Source: an uncultured Bacteroidales bacterium (lineage in GTDB: Bacteria > Bacteroidota > Bacteroidia > Bacteroidales > FEN-979). Taken from it: a stretch of 50,517 nucleotides of DNA. Location: the NCBI GenBank assembly GCA_903837605.1, contig CAILVF010000019.1:1-50517 (forward strand), in the 5' to 3' direction. Below the pieces are notes generated by a model. It did not search any database and was not told the origin of the DNA. It was given only the letters and a program-made list of their open reading frames with translations. Positions 16,422 through 25,886 of this stretch are shown one piece after another. Position numbers and translations under genes: made by a program. Within the stretch, counting starts at the first letter, position 1; the number at the start of each line of letters is the position of its first letter.

Positions 16422-17371
16422 TTTTTAAAAAGCCAGGCGCCTTTGAATTTTGGTTTTATCTCTTTGAGCCTGGCGAGGGCCTCAGCCCTGTCGAAGGTCT
16501 CGAATACAGAAATTCTTGCCTTGCCTTCCTTGCACAGGCTTTTACTTAACGGGAACCCTTTATCACGATAAAACTTTACGAACTGCGCACTGTCCTTGAA
16601 GGGAACATTGCTCTTTACTATGATATAGTATTTAACTTTAGAGTGCCTGGCCGTATCGGCTGCACCTCCTGAGGTGTCTTTTGGGATTGCGACCACCGCT
16701 GCAACGGGAATGCCTTTTTTAGGGGGTTCCTTTTTAATTCCGGAATCAAAAGAAACAGTCTTCGCGGGATTCTCGCCTACAAGCATGGGGGGGCCGTAAG
16801 GATCTGGGACCTGTCCAAACCAGGCACAGGCATAATTTTCATAAATACCAATCCCTATAGCTTCCCATTTATTTCCCTGCCATTTGCCTGTATTCATGAG
16901 GAAACTGTTAAAATAATCAACAGACTTCCAGAAATTGATTACACTGTCTATATCCACCTGGTTATTCTCCCAGTATACAATTTCATACCCTTTGTCTTTA
17001 TAGGGAGTAAACTCCTTCGGTTTATCCCACACCGAATTCTTTTTATTCTCATCCTTCGGATAACAAAACGGCTTCCACGGTCCTTTGTCTGACCATGAAT
17101 GAAAATTGCAGGTGCCCTGGTCAGGATGATGGAAGAACAGATCCTTCACATGGGCCGAGGCTACATAACAGAGCGACACTGAAAGGGGAATAGGAGGGAG
17201 ATCGTAACGGGTACGGTAATCGTTTATCATTCTGTATAACCTCATTTCTTCCTCGCTGATCCTGAAATTACCGGGAATAGAATTCGCCTGTTTCTGCAAT
17301 GGCTGGGAATGGCCGGCAATCACAAATAAAAGCAGGATCAATAATAGAATATTCGGGGATTTCCTAACCAT
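16418..17371 (-). CDS. Secreted CAP-domain protein with SPOR-like C-terminus
   Basis: 317 residues from ATG 17371, which places a clean signal peptide (MVRKSPNILLLILLLFVIAG) first; the longer frame to 17467 would put it 32 residues inside. Residues about 45-205 resemble a CAP/SCP domain: MINDYRTRYDLPPIPLS, ASAHVKDLFFHH, then WEAIGIGIYENYACAWFGQ. The last 70 residues (VKYYIIVKSNVPF to FKGAWLF) have the strand pattern of a SPOR peptidoglycan-binding repeat. The likely place is the periplasm, near the wall. It lies 74 bp downstream of the last glycosidase gene and may be the end of that operon. Its 3' end overlaps the convergent TIM-barrel/SUMF1 gene by 4 bp. Confidence 0.75.
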   Translation of the reverse strand: MVRKSPNILLLILLLFVIAGHSQPLQKQANSIPGNFRISEEEMRLYRMINDYRTRYDLPPIPLSVSLCYVASAHVKDLFFHHPDQGTCNFHSWSDKGPWKPFCYPKDENKKNSVWDKPKEFTPYKDKGYEIVYWENNQVDIDSVINFWKSVDYFNSFLMNTGKWQGNKWEAIGIGIYENYACAWFGQVPDPYGPPMLVGENPAKTVSFDSGIKKEPPKKGIPVAAVVAIPKDTSGGAADTARHSKVKYYIIVKSNVPFKDSAQFVKFYRDKGFPLSKSLCKEGKARISVFETFDRAEALARLKEIKPKFKGAWLFKN

Positions 17372-17444
17372 TTTGAACTGATTCAATATGGTTATACGGA
17401 AATTCAGGAAATTAGTTACCATAATCATCCCGATGCTTGCAATT

Positions 17445-19592
17445 TTACCTGCCCTGGTATTCTTCAATCAGCAGACGTGCAATAATGGAATCCCATATGT
17501 AATTTGGCGGTGAGTTAAGCACCTCGTTATCAGCGCTGAAAGATTCCCAGTAATTGTGGTTTTTCTTTAGCTGGACTACCGCTGCATTGAGCATTTTACC
17601 GGCAAGCTGATGCGCTGTTTCGGTGTAGCCGTTATCTCTCAGGCCTTCATACACCATATAATCCCAAAGCAACCAAACCGGTCCGTTCCATTTGCAACAG
17701 TAATCCACATACGGACTGTACCATGGATCCTGGGCCGATAAAGTGGGAACCCCGTATCTTCTCCAGAATTTCGTAGTATCGGTAAGTGTTTTAACAAGTT
17801 TTTCAGCACGGTCCCCGGGGGCGGCACCTGCCCAGAGCGCAAGAAATGCTATGATCTCCTGCCTCCTCAGATCCCTTGTCATAAAATACCAGCTATGGCT
17901 CTTTTTATTCACCGAATAGTAAAACCCCGTACTGTCGTCCCACATCCTCTTATTGACCAGCTTAACCACTGCATCGGCACTTTCTTTCCATTTAATGGCC
18001 TCTTCCTTCTTCCCAAGTGTCTCGGCCATCTTTGAAAGTGATTTTTCTTCTTTAATCATCATCAGGGTCAGGTCGAGGCATTCCAGTTCATCTGAAATAT
18101 CTTCCTTGTCTACATCGAGGTATCTCTCGGCAGAAACCTGGAAAACCGCATTATACCAGTCCCTCACATTTTCAATGATGCCGTATGGGCCCCATTCAAA
18201 GGTACTGTCATGATCAGTATCCCTGTTTTTAATAAGCCAGCCGGTATATTTAACCCCTGAAGCATAAGCGTCTTCAAGAAATTGCCTGTCTTTGCTGACT
18301 TTAAATATTTCCCAGTTAATCCAGTTAAAAAAAGGAGCCGAGGTGGTGGGCATATTTTTATGCGGGTAATCCTGCAGGCCTCTCGGGCCATGACGGTATG
18401 CAATAAAACCGTCTTCCCTTTGCTGTTCCATGTAAACTCTCTGTGATCCCTCAGCAGAGGCTGGGTCCATATATACATATGACAGCATACTTAAGGATTC
18501 ATGCAATACCTGGTGCCCGTGTCCCCATCCCCACAGGGGGTTTCGCGAGAAAGCATAGGAATTGAAATTTGTCTTGCCTGAAGGCGGGTACATGCATCCC
18601 CTCACCAGGTTGAAAGCCCCGAGGTATGCAATTTTTTCATCCCTGGTCTTGAAATTTATCCTGGGGATTTTTGAAAACAATATCAGGTCATCCTCATAAA
18701 ATGTCTTTAACAGGGCGGTTTTCATGGTTTCCAGTTCCTTCATCAGAACTGCCTGGTCCTCACCCTGTCCCTGGAACCCCCTGAGAACCCTGAAAGATAC
18801 CTTCTGGCCCCGGGCCAGGCGTTTCTTGAAATTCAATGCGACAAACCTGCCTAGTCCCCTGGCCCGCTGGTTAAGCGTATCACTCCGTTTTTCCGAATAA
18901 AAATCCGTTTTAATGGTATTGTAAAAAGTGGAAAAATCCCCAAAATAAGCCCCGTAAGTATACGGAGCCGGGAACCCTGTAAAGATGTCCCTCACTTTTG
19001 TAGGATACCCGTATTCTGTTTTAAGGCTGCTGATAAGTCTGTAAGGGCTTTCATAACGGTGAACAACATATGCTTTGCAGGCAGTATCAAATTGCATTAC
19101 CTCCATGGAATCATTTTCTGCTTCCAGTATAGGGTAAACCGAAACCTCATGGCTGATGTTATCGGTATTGACCACTTCCAGGTCAACAAGGGCGATGGTC
19201 GAACTATAAACCATGAATGTTTCTTTCACATGTATTCCCCTGAATGGCTCGTATTCCATGATAGCCATATCAGGAAAGGAAAAATCAACTACGGGTTTTT
19301 TAAAATATTCCGACATCTTCCCGATCACAACCTGGTCAACTTTCCAGAGGCAGTATATACGGCCTGCATGATCACTTGAATAATTGACCGGCATGCAGCA
19401 TGAATAATAATCCATCTTATAAGCCTTGTCACCATATAACCTGGATCTTGCCATCGAGGCGGCATAGGTCGTAAACAGCGGATCATCGGAACGGGCATCT
19501 ATCCTTACATAATCCTCAACCGGTTTGAAGTTCTGGCCAAAGCCGGTCAAAACCAGGAGGAAAAGGGTGATTGATAAACAAATCTTTCTCAT
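17445..19592 (-). CDS. Secreted (alpha/alpha)6 glycosidase-like enzyme, GH63/MGH1-like (copy 2)
   Basis: 715 residues with signal peptide (1-19). An N-terminal beta-sandwich (about 25-290) is followed by an (alpha/alpha)6 toroid typical of GH63/mannosylglycerate-hydrolase-like and trehalase-like enzymes. Markers are WGWGHGHQVLHESLSML, MDPASAEGSQRVYMEQQ, FEWGPYG, and the late WNGPVWLLWDYMVYEG and NYWESFSADNE. It is a clear paralogue of the gene upstream (19589-21673): both keep the block LFTTYAA near the N-terminus and the same downstream motifs. Its start overlaps the upstream stop by 4 bp. An exo-acting glycosidase in the periplasm is likely, with specificity unknown. Confidence 0.8.
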   Translation of the reverse strand: MRKICLSITLFLLVLTGFGQNFKPVEDYVRIDARSDDPLFTTYAASMARSRLYGDKAYKMDYYSCCMPVNYSSDHAGRIYCLWKVDQVVIGKMSEYFKKPVVDFSFPDMAIMEYEPFRGIHVKETFMVYSSTIALVDLEVVNTDNISHEVSVYPILEAENDSMEVMQFDTACKAYVVHRYESPYRLISSLKTEYGYPTKVRDIFTGFPAPYTYGAYFGDFSTFYNTIKTDFYSEKRSDTLNQRARGLGRFVALNFKKRLARGQKVSFRVLRGFQGQGEDQAVLMKELETMKTALLKTFYEDDLILFSKIPRINFKTRDEKIAYLGAFNLVRGCMYPPSGKTNFNSYAFSRNPLWGWGHGHQVLHESLSMLSYVYMDPASAEGSQRVYMEQQREDGFIAYRHGPRGLQDYPHKNMPTTSAPFFNWINWEIFKVSKDRQFLEDAYASGVKYTGWLIKNRDTDHDSTFEWGPYGIIENVRDWYNAVFQVSAERYLDVDKEDISDELECLDLTLMMIKEEKSLSKMAETLGKKEEAIKWKESADAVVKLVNKRMWDDSTGFYYSVNKKSHSWYFMTRDLRRQEIIAFLALWAGAAPGDRAEKLVKTLTDTTKFWRRYGVPTLSAQDPWYSPYVDYCCKWNGPVWLLWDYMVYEGLRDNGYTETAHQLAGKMLNAAVVQLKKNHNYWESFSADNEVLNSPPNYIWDSIIARLLIEEYQGR

Positions 19593-21673
19593 TTAACTGA
19601 ATATTCATCGATTAACATTCTTGCAGCAATACCGGCCCATATATAGGTTTTATTCCATCCTGCCTGGTGTTCATCGGCACTGTAGAATTCCCAGAAAACA
19701 TGATCCTGTTTAAGATGCCAGATCATATTATCGAAGACCCTGCCTAAAAGTTCCGAAGCATCCTGCTTGTAACCATAATCCTTCATTCCCCGGTAAACCA
19801 GGTACTGCCATTGCACCCAAACAGGTCCGTTCCAGTAGCCTATCGGATTATAATAGTCGGATTTTGCTGTAAGGGAAGGGATACCATAAGGCCTGTGAAA
19901 TTCCATGGGATCCCTCAGTGACCGCATCAGGAGATCTGCATGATTCGTACTGCTGACGCCTGCCCATAGCGGCAAAAAACCAATTATTTCCTTAAGCTTG
20001 AGATCATTGGTTTTACGGAAAGAGAAGCCCTGGTCAAGTTTATTTATATTATAATAAAAACAGCTCAGGGTATCCCACATAAAATGTTCAATGAGGGCCG
20101 ACCTTTGCCGAGCTAGGTTGTCCCATAGCTTTGCATCATCTGTCAATCCCAGGGTTTTTGCCATCCCGGAAAGCGACACCGCTTCCCTGACCAGCATTGA
20201 GTTAACATCAGGACCTTCAAAACACCCTGGCCTGCCAACATTATCCCAAACGGCAACTCTTGCATCACGAACCGATTCCAGCTCACTTTCAGCGCCCCAT
20301 TCGCAAAGCCCGTTCCTGTTTGAATCCCTGTTCCTTACGAACCAGGTATAAAATTTCTTTCCCGAGAGATAAGCTTCATTGAGAAACTTCCTGTCGTTGC
20401 TTATCTTGTATATTTCCCAATTAATATAATTGAACCATGGGGCGGATGTAGTTAGCTGGTTTGCATACGGTATGGTTTCGTCAAGGTAAGGCCCTGTACG
20501 GTAGTTGATATACCCATCGGGCTGCTGCCTCTGTATGAATACCCGCTGCGAATTCATTGCACTTGCCGGATCCATATAGGCATAGGCAAGCATGCTCAGG
20601 CTTTCATGGAACACCTGTCCTCCATAACCCCATCCCCATTTAGGCTCCCTGGAGAAAACATAATAATTCGTCTTGCATTTTCCCTCGGCAGGCATCATGC
20701 ACTGCCTCATCAGTGAGAAACAGCTCCAATAAAGCATTTCATAATCCCGGCATGGAAATTTCAACTGGGGGATCTTACTGTATTCCACTTCGTCTTCCCG
20801 TATTATTTTTCCCGGGTCCGCAAGCATTAGCGGCTTTAACTTCCTGAATGCAACTTGCTTTCTTACATCTGATTCTTCCAGACCAAGAACTATTCGGAAG
20901 CATGTGGATTCTCCCGGCCCGAGGCGAATGGTCCTCATCCCGAAAACCGCGGTAATTGCAGGCGAAACCATCTTTCTTAAAGCAATGCTGCTCCTGAGGG
21001 CATCAACGGGTCCGGCAGGCTTAATGGATGCAGCCCCTGCATTAACATTTAATGCAAGAAGGGAATCGAATTCCAGGCCCGGTATTAAGAATGCCTGCAA
21101 GGAAGTGCTTATCGGTATCTTATGCTCTTTCATCCAGGAATCAGGCTTTTTAGTCAGTGGATAATAATAGCCATCAAATAAATTATCATGATTAAAATTG
21201 ATAATGCTGTCATATGAGGGATAAAAATGATAAGGGATAAGCGTGACCTGGCTCGTGAAATTTCCAGTGTTGGACACAGAGTACTCCACAAAGGCCGAAC
21301 CTGAAGAATACACATCAAAACAAACATCAATCTTAAGGTCTTTAAAAGGAGAGTATGTGTATTTTATTATATCACTGTATGAAGTTGTTATAACAGGTTC
21401 TTTGAACAATTCCTTCAACCTGAACCTGGTCTCGTTTCCAAGTCTTATTGCCAGCCCGAAATTAGGCCCGTCGGCCGAAATTATCTCAACCCCGCTTTCA
21501 GGATCATTAAATAAAAACTGGTAGCCCTGGTCAAGTTTATACGATGAACGGGAAAGCGGAGCGGCATAGGTTGTAAATAATGCATCGGACTTTGTAGCCT
21601 GCAGCTTCGAAAGAAACTGCCCCGATACATGGCAATACTGAAACAGCAATAATAATAACAATAGTTTTCTCAT
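19589..21673 (-). CDS. Secreted (alpha/alpha)6 glycosidase-like enzyme, GH63/MGH1-like (copy 1)
   Basis: 694 residues, signal peptide MRKLLLLLLLFQYCHVSGQ. Same architecture as the next gene in the operon: beta-sandwich, then (alpha/alpha)6 barrel with WGWGYGGQVFHESLSML, MDPASAMNSQRVFIQRQQ, CEWGAESELE, WNGPVWVQWQYLVYRG and VFWEFYSADEHQ. Divergence between the copies suggests different substrates or linkages rather than a recent duplication. The gene overlaps both neighbours by 4 bp (stop/start ATGA type), so translation is coupled through the cluster. The catalytic acids cannot be assigned with certainty by eye. Confidence 0.8.
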   Translation of the reverse strand: MRKLLLLLLLFQYCHVSGQFLSKLQATKSDALFTTYAAPLSRSSYKLDQGYQFLFNDPESGVEIISADGPNFGLAIRLGNETRFRLKELFKEPVITTSYSDIIKYTYSPFKDLKIDVCFDVYSSGSAFVEYSVSNTGNFTSQVTLIPYHFYPSYDSIINFNHDNLFDGYYYPLTKKPDSWMKEHKIPISTSLQAFLIPGLEFDSLLALNVNAGAASIKPAGPVDALRSSIALRKMVSPAITAVFGMRTIRLGPGESTCFRIVLGLEESDVRKQVAFRKLKPLMLADPGKIIREDEVEYSKIPQLKFPCRDYEMLYWSCFSLMRQCMMPAEGKCKTNYYVFSREPKWGWGYGGQVFHESLSMLAYAYMDPASAMNSQRVFIQRQQPDGYINYRTGPYLDETIPYANQLTTSAPWFNYINWEIYKISNDRKFLNEAYLSGKKFYTWFVRNRDSNRNGLCEWGAESELESVRDARVAVWDNVGRPGCFEGPDVNSMLVREAVSLSGMAKTLGLTDDAKLWDNLARQRSALIEHFMWDTLSCFYYNINKLDQGFSFRKTNDLKLKEIIGFLPLWAGVSSTNHADLLMRSLRDPMEFHRPYGIPSLTAKSDYYNPIGYWNGPVWVQWQYLVYRGMKDYGYKQDASELLGRVFDNMIWHLKQDHVFWEFYSADEHQAGWNKTYIWAGIAARMLIDEYSVK

Positions 21674-24600
21674 CTCAGATAGATCTTTACCGGGACCTCG
21701 CTGTACGTTCTTCCCTGTTCGGGGAATGCGACCCTTATTGTGGAAATATTACCGTTTGTCTCAAGCAGGCTGCCATTCTCAATATGATCAATGAGCATTG
21801 TATTTATCCAAACCCTGATCTCTCCTGTAGTGCCTGCAACATTCTCGGCTATAACGGAATATATGCTGCCGCTAAGCCCGCTGTCAAGAATCCGGAGTCC
21901 GCCTGACGCATACCCCGGTTTCGGCTCCTGGCGTAAGGGAAGAACAGAGATTCCGTTCCTAAACTCAATGTTTATCCTGTCGATGCCCTGGGGTCTGAAT
22001 TCAAGCCTTAAAATCACACCCTTCGAGGTATTCTCTATGGTAAAAGGCAGCTCCCTCTCGTTCAACTTACATGAAAGGATCTGTGTGCCTGCAGGTAATA
22101 AAGGGGCAAGATCAAGAGATACCGTTTCTTTGTATTCCGAAACGAAGCTGTAGGAGAGCATATTCCCGTTTCGTTTAAACTTCATGCTAATGAATTTGCC
22201 GCCAATCCTGATGTTCCTGACTTCTAAAGAGTCCCAGCCGGCGGGCAGGGCAGGGGCGATTTTCAGCCGGCCTTTTCCGGCGTCTGCATCGAGCCCAAGG
22301 AGTCCTTCCAGGCTGGGCTCCAGCACCATGGTTTCAGACCAGCACTGGTTTGAGCACACACCTGAGGGTTTATAGATTGCTCCGTTTAACACTTCCTGTA
22401 CATGTCCTAAATCCCACGACCGGTATATGTTCAGATTGTTCATTATATGACCAAAGCCCTGTACGGAATTGCCATAGCGGTATTCGGCAAGGGAAGCCCA
22501 GCCTGTAAACAATGGCCAAACACTGCCGTAATGGTAACCTGTAGGCTTGAATAAGCGGCTGTCGTCACGGATTATCCTTACGCCCCAGTTGGTGGTAAAA
22601 GCATTTGAAGCATACTGCCTTAATACAGGAGCAGCCTTCTCCGGCTCTGCCAGTCCGAACCCCATCGGAACAGCGGGCAGTACCGTTGGCTCGTCACGGA
22701 AACTGCCATCCGCATTCTTTCCATAATTAAAAAAAGACGAACCGGCATTCCAGAAGTCCTTATTGATGATAGTATTTATAACCGAAGCTTCTTCACCGTA
22801 CCTGTTCTTTTGAGCGTCATTCATAAAAGCGGCCATATTGGAAGCCTCCTTTAAAGCCTCGCTCCAGCATCCGGCCATGTATAAAGTGGCATGCGACCCG
22901 TATAATTCCCCTCCCTCGACCCATCCATGGCCCACATTGGTATTTTCTATAAGATGGTCTTTGTCGGTATCGGTGGAGAAGCAGAAATCAATGGCCTTGC
23001 GGATTTGGGGCCAGCTCCTGCGTAAAAACGCGGTGTCGTTTGAGTACCTGAAATACCTTCCTGCCAGTACGATATACAATGGGGTTGCGTCGGAAGCATC
23101 ATAATGGACAATACCCGAAGTGCTTGCTTCATGCAGTATTTTACCGTTCAGGTCCTGGTATTTCTGGTAGAATTCGAGTTCAGACCTGACTTTCTCATAG
23201 TCTCCTGCGGCGAGCAGGGCGAATCCGCTCCACTGCCCGTCACGGCCGAAATACCATGCATATCCAGGCCTTCCGCTAACCTCTTGTGCGCCATCCCATC
23301 CATAACGGGTAGTCGCATAACCGGCAACCAGTGATTTACCCATGCCGGGTGTATTTACAAAAAATTTATCAGCGGAAACCAGGGCCCATGTAAAGCCCTT
23401 GTTAAAATTGCTGTCGGGGGAGCTGATCATCACCCTGTTTTTATACAGTTCAGATATGTGTTTAATTGAATTCTGAAATATTTCAACCGGGGAAGCCGAA
23501 TATTTCTCGTAACACTGCCTTATTTCTTTATTGCCATCACTACCTGCCACATAGATGACGTCAAGCTGATCATTCATTTCAAGCCTGTAATGAAGGAATC
23601 CTGAAGCCATGAATTGGTTTGTAGGAATTCCGGCAGCTTTGTAGTTTTTATCAATGGCAAAGTCGGCAAACCGGCCCGATATATGTTGGACCGCGGGTTT
23701 GTTTGTGCCGATATACACATTGAGAATACCCCGTTTGTCGGAAAACCTTAACGCCTGTATATCATTAAGCCAGGCATGGCAGATACTCCCCGTCACTTTT
23801 GCCGAATAGGGCCACATCATCCGCAGATTGGATTTAAGGCGGATGAAAAATTCGGCCCCGTATACACCCTTGTATTCATAATGCAGCACCCCTGCCGGTT
23901 CAAGGGGATCATTAACAATGATCTCTTTCAGGTAGGCCCTTGGGAACTTGTATTGCCGGCAGAAATAGGAGGGATGGCTGATTATTTCAGGACGCTGGTC
24001 CTTAAGCCAGTATATTGTGTCTTTATAATCAAATTTTATGCCGACCTCATAATCCCTGAAAGCCATGAACGGATGGGCCCAAACCTCTTCTATCCCCGAA
24101 TTCCCTGTACCCATCGTTAACAGCCGTTCACCTGCCACATCCCAGGGATCATTGGAAGAAAACCTGCATTCCATTGCAAGAGGATCGGCTGGCTCCGACC
24201 AGCAACTGCGCGGATTGATCGGTTTTGCCCGGCTCTTTAATGAATCGTTTGAACACTCAGTTACAGTGTTCGGGGAATAGTCCCAGTAATGTGTATCCTG
24301 TCCCTCAATCCTGCCGGTAAGATATTCTATGCAGTTCCACGTGAACTTTTCAATGTGCAAACGGTTGAGATTGGGCTGGGAAAAGTCCATATACCCGCCT
24401 ACAGCCATAATTTTTCCTTTTCCCGAAGAATATTCCAGCACTATTTTCGAATACTCCCTGAGGAAAATATAATCCCAGTCAACAGCGATGACCTTGCCTG
24501 ATCCGGGTTGCTTATTCCCGAAATACCCGCAAAGTCCTACCTTCTGGTCGGTCAAGGGCCTTAGGATGTATGCACCCCCGTTCAATCCCGTAAAGACAGG

Positions 24601-25140
24601 ATGTCCTATAAAAGCATGAAAACCAAGCTTCCTTCCGTAGCCTTCGTCTATACAGGGTTTCAGGCTGTCGGAAGGCTGGACATCTTCAAGCCCGATCGTG
24701 TTGAGATAATGCATGGCAAAACCCGAAAGCAGAAGGCCTCCGCCATCGTCAAGATATTTTTTAAAAGCTGAGAGTGTTTTATTTTCCTTCAGTTCTGCCG
24801 GGATTGGCCCGCTTGTATTCTTTTGATAGATTACAACAGTATATTTTTTGAGTGCGGATGGTCGTTTTGCCAGGTCACCGGCGCTTATGAAATCGCAGGA
24901 GGAATTTGGTTGTGATTTCAGAAAGGAATACAATGAACGGATAATGGTATCGGAAGCTGCATAAGGCAGATCTGAAAGTAAGGCAATCGCCGGCCCAGAG
25001 CCTGTTTTTGCCCGGTCTTCTGCCTTACTTAGTTTTACAGTGTGGGTTTGAATGCTTTTCCCTTTAATAGTCTGGGCGCGCGGCGAAACACACAGCAGGG
25101 AACAAGGCAATAATAATGCTAAGTAAAGTTTGTTGATCAT
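21670..25140 (-). CDS. Large secreted multidomain glycosidase-like protein (glycogen-debranching-type barrel)
   Basis: 1156 residues with a signal peptide (about 1-23). Residues about 48-275 look like a Rossmann-type, glutamine-amidotransferase-like domain (AIALLSDLPYAASDTI, KYTVVIYQK, GGGLLLSGFAMHYLN). A beta-sandwich follows (about 300-570), then an (alpha/alpha)6 barrel (about 590-960) of the amylo-alpha-1,6-glucosidase/GH133-like type, with RPGYAWYFGRDGQW, GIVHYDASDATPLY, HGWVEGGELYGSHA and YGSVWPLFTGWASLAEYR. C-terminal beta domains end the protein. It starts 4 bp inside the HAD phosphatase gene and overlaps the following glycosidase by 4 bp. It probably trims branched glucan- or mannan-like oligosaccharides; the substrate is not known. 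Confidence 0.8.
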   Translation of the reverse strand: MINKLYLALLLPCSLLCVSPRAQTIKGKSIQTHTVKLSKAEDRAKTGSGPAIALLSDLPYAASDTIIRSLYSFLKSQPNSSCDFISAGDLAKRPSALKKYTVVIYQKNTSGPIPAELKENKTLSAFKKYLDDGGGLLLSGFAMHYLNTIGLEDVQPSDSLKPCIDEGYGRKLGFHAFIGHPVFTGLNGGAYILRPLTDQKVGLCGYFGNKQPGSGKVIAVDWDYIFLREYSKIVLEYSSGKGKIMAVGGYMDFSQPNLNRLHIEKFTWNCIEYLTGRIEGQDTHYWDYSPNTVTECSNDSLKSRAKPINPRSCWSEPADPLAMECRFSSNDPWDVAGERLLTMGTGNSGIEEVWAHPFMAFRDYEVGIKFDYKDTIYWLKDQRPEIISHPSYFCRQYKFPRAYLKEIIVNDPLEPAGVLHYEYKGVYGAEFFIRLKSNLRMMWPYSAKVTGSICHAWLNDIQALRFSDKRGILNVYIGTNKPAVQHISGRFADFAIDKNYKAAGIPTNQFMASGFLHYRLEMNDQLDVIYVAGSDGNKEIRQCYEKYSASPVEIFQNSIKHISELYKNRVMISSPDSNFNKGFTWALVSADKFFVNTPGMGKSLVAGYATTRYGWDGAQEVSGRPGYAWYFGRDGQWSGFALLAAGDYEKVRSELEFYQKYQDLNGKILHEASTSGIVHYDASDATPLYIVLAGRYFRYSNDTAFLRRSWPQIRKAIDFCFSTDTDKDHLIENTNVGHGWVEGGELYGSHATLYMAGCWSEALKEASNMAAFMNDAQKNRYGEEASVINTIINKDFWNAGSSFFNYGKNADGSFRDEPTVLPAVPMGFGLAEPEKAAPVLRQYASNAFTTNWGVRIIRDDSRLFKPTGYHYGSVWPLFTGWASLAEYRYGNSVQGFGHIMNNLNIYRSWDLGHVQEVLNGAIYKPSGVCSNQCWSETMVLEPSLEGLLGLDADAGKGRLKIAPALPAGWDSLEVRNIRIGGKFISMKFKRNGNMLSYSFVSEYKETVSLDLAPLLPAGTQILSCKLNERELPFTIENTSKGVILRLEFRPQGIDRINIEFRNGISVLPLRQEPKPGYASGGLRILDSGLSGSIYSVIAENVAGTTGEIRVWINTMLIDHIENGSLLETNGNISTIRVAFPEQGRTYSEVPVKIYLR

Positions 25141-25787
25141 AATCTGTTGATTAATTCATCCAGGCTTCCGGCCAGAGGGAAGCTGCAAGCCCTTAATCTT
25201 TCTTCGCTATGGTGCCCGTTGGGAATAAGTATGCAATCTATGCCAATTTCACAGGCAACTTCGGCGTCATGCCTGGTATCTCCAATGAAAAGCAAAGAGG
25301 ATGCGGGCAGGCCGAGGTCAGAGATCAGCCGAAAGCCAACATCCGTCTTCCCATGGGCGTAATGGTCATCCAGGCCGTATATCCTGTCAAAATATTTGTC
25401 GACTCCCAGGTTTATAGTCTCAGTGAGCAGTTCGTTTTGCTCCCTGGCCGAGAGGATTGATTGCCCGAAGCCACGCTGTTTGAATGCCTCAAGCACATTC
25501 ACAACTTCGGGATGAAGCTTGCATTCGTGCTGGCGCCGGTTGTACAGCACCATAAATTCCATACCTACTTCTTCGAAGGGTTCTTTGTCAAAATCATAAC
25601 CCAGCTTTTCGTAATAATCCCTTACCGGGAATGTAAAAACCGAACGGTAAAAATCCAGGCTAACCCTTTTAAGTCCTCTTTTTTCGAGCATGCCGTTCAT
25701 TACTTCGACGCAAAGCCAGGCATCGTCAAGCAAGGTACCGTTCCAGTCCCAGATAATATGTTTATAGTCATCAAACTTGTTGAACAT
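25137..25787 (-). CDS. HAD-superfamily phosphatase (phosphoglycolate-phosphatase-like)
   Basis: 216 residues from ATG 25787. Motif I is DWNGTLLDD, the nucleophile Asp being present but the second acidic residue of the usual DxDGT replaced by Asn; motif II is SILSARE, and motif III/IV is FIGDTRHDAEVACEIG. A helical cap of about 60 residues separates motifs I and II, so it is a C1-capped HAD enzyme acting on a small phosphorylated metabolite. A longer reading to 25910 is rejected because a -7 box at 25867-25860 lies inside it. It is the first gene of the glycosidase operon, which suggests a sugar phosphate as substrate (inference). Confidence 0.85.
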   Translation of the reverse strand: MFNKFDDYKHIIWDWNGTLLDDAWLCVEVMNGMLEKRGLKRVSLDFYRSVFTFPVRDYYEKLGYDFDKEPFEEVGMEFMVLYNRRQHECKLHPEVVNVLEAFKQRGFGQSILSAREQNELLTETINLGVDKYFDRIYGLDDHYAHGKTDVGFRLISDLGLPASSLLFIGDTRHDAEVACEIGIDCILIPNGHHSEERLRACSFPLAGSLDELINRL

Positions 25788-25859
25788 CCTATGGATTTTA
25801 GCTGCGCCCCCAAAGCATGACAGGCGCCGTATTGAATTAATTGTCGAAATTTGTGGAAT

Positions 25860-25867
25860 CAAAGTTA
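25860..25867 (-). promoter_or_regulatory. -7 element for the HAD-glycosidase operon
   Basis: On the minus strand TAACTTTG matches TAnnTTTG, 73 bp upstream of the HAD ATG. It would drive the coupled four-gene set, possibly reaching the CAP-domain gene. No -33 TTTG is found at 19-21 bp. Confidence 0.4.
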
Positions 25868-25886
25868 TAAAAAAGAACGTGCCGGG

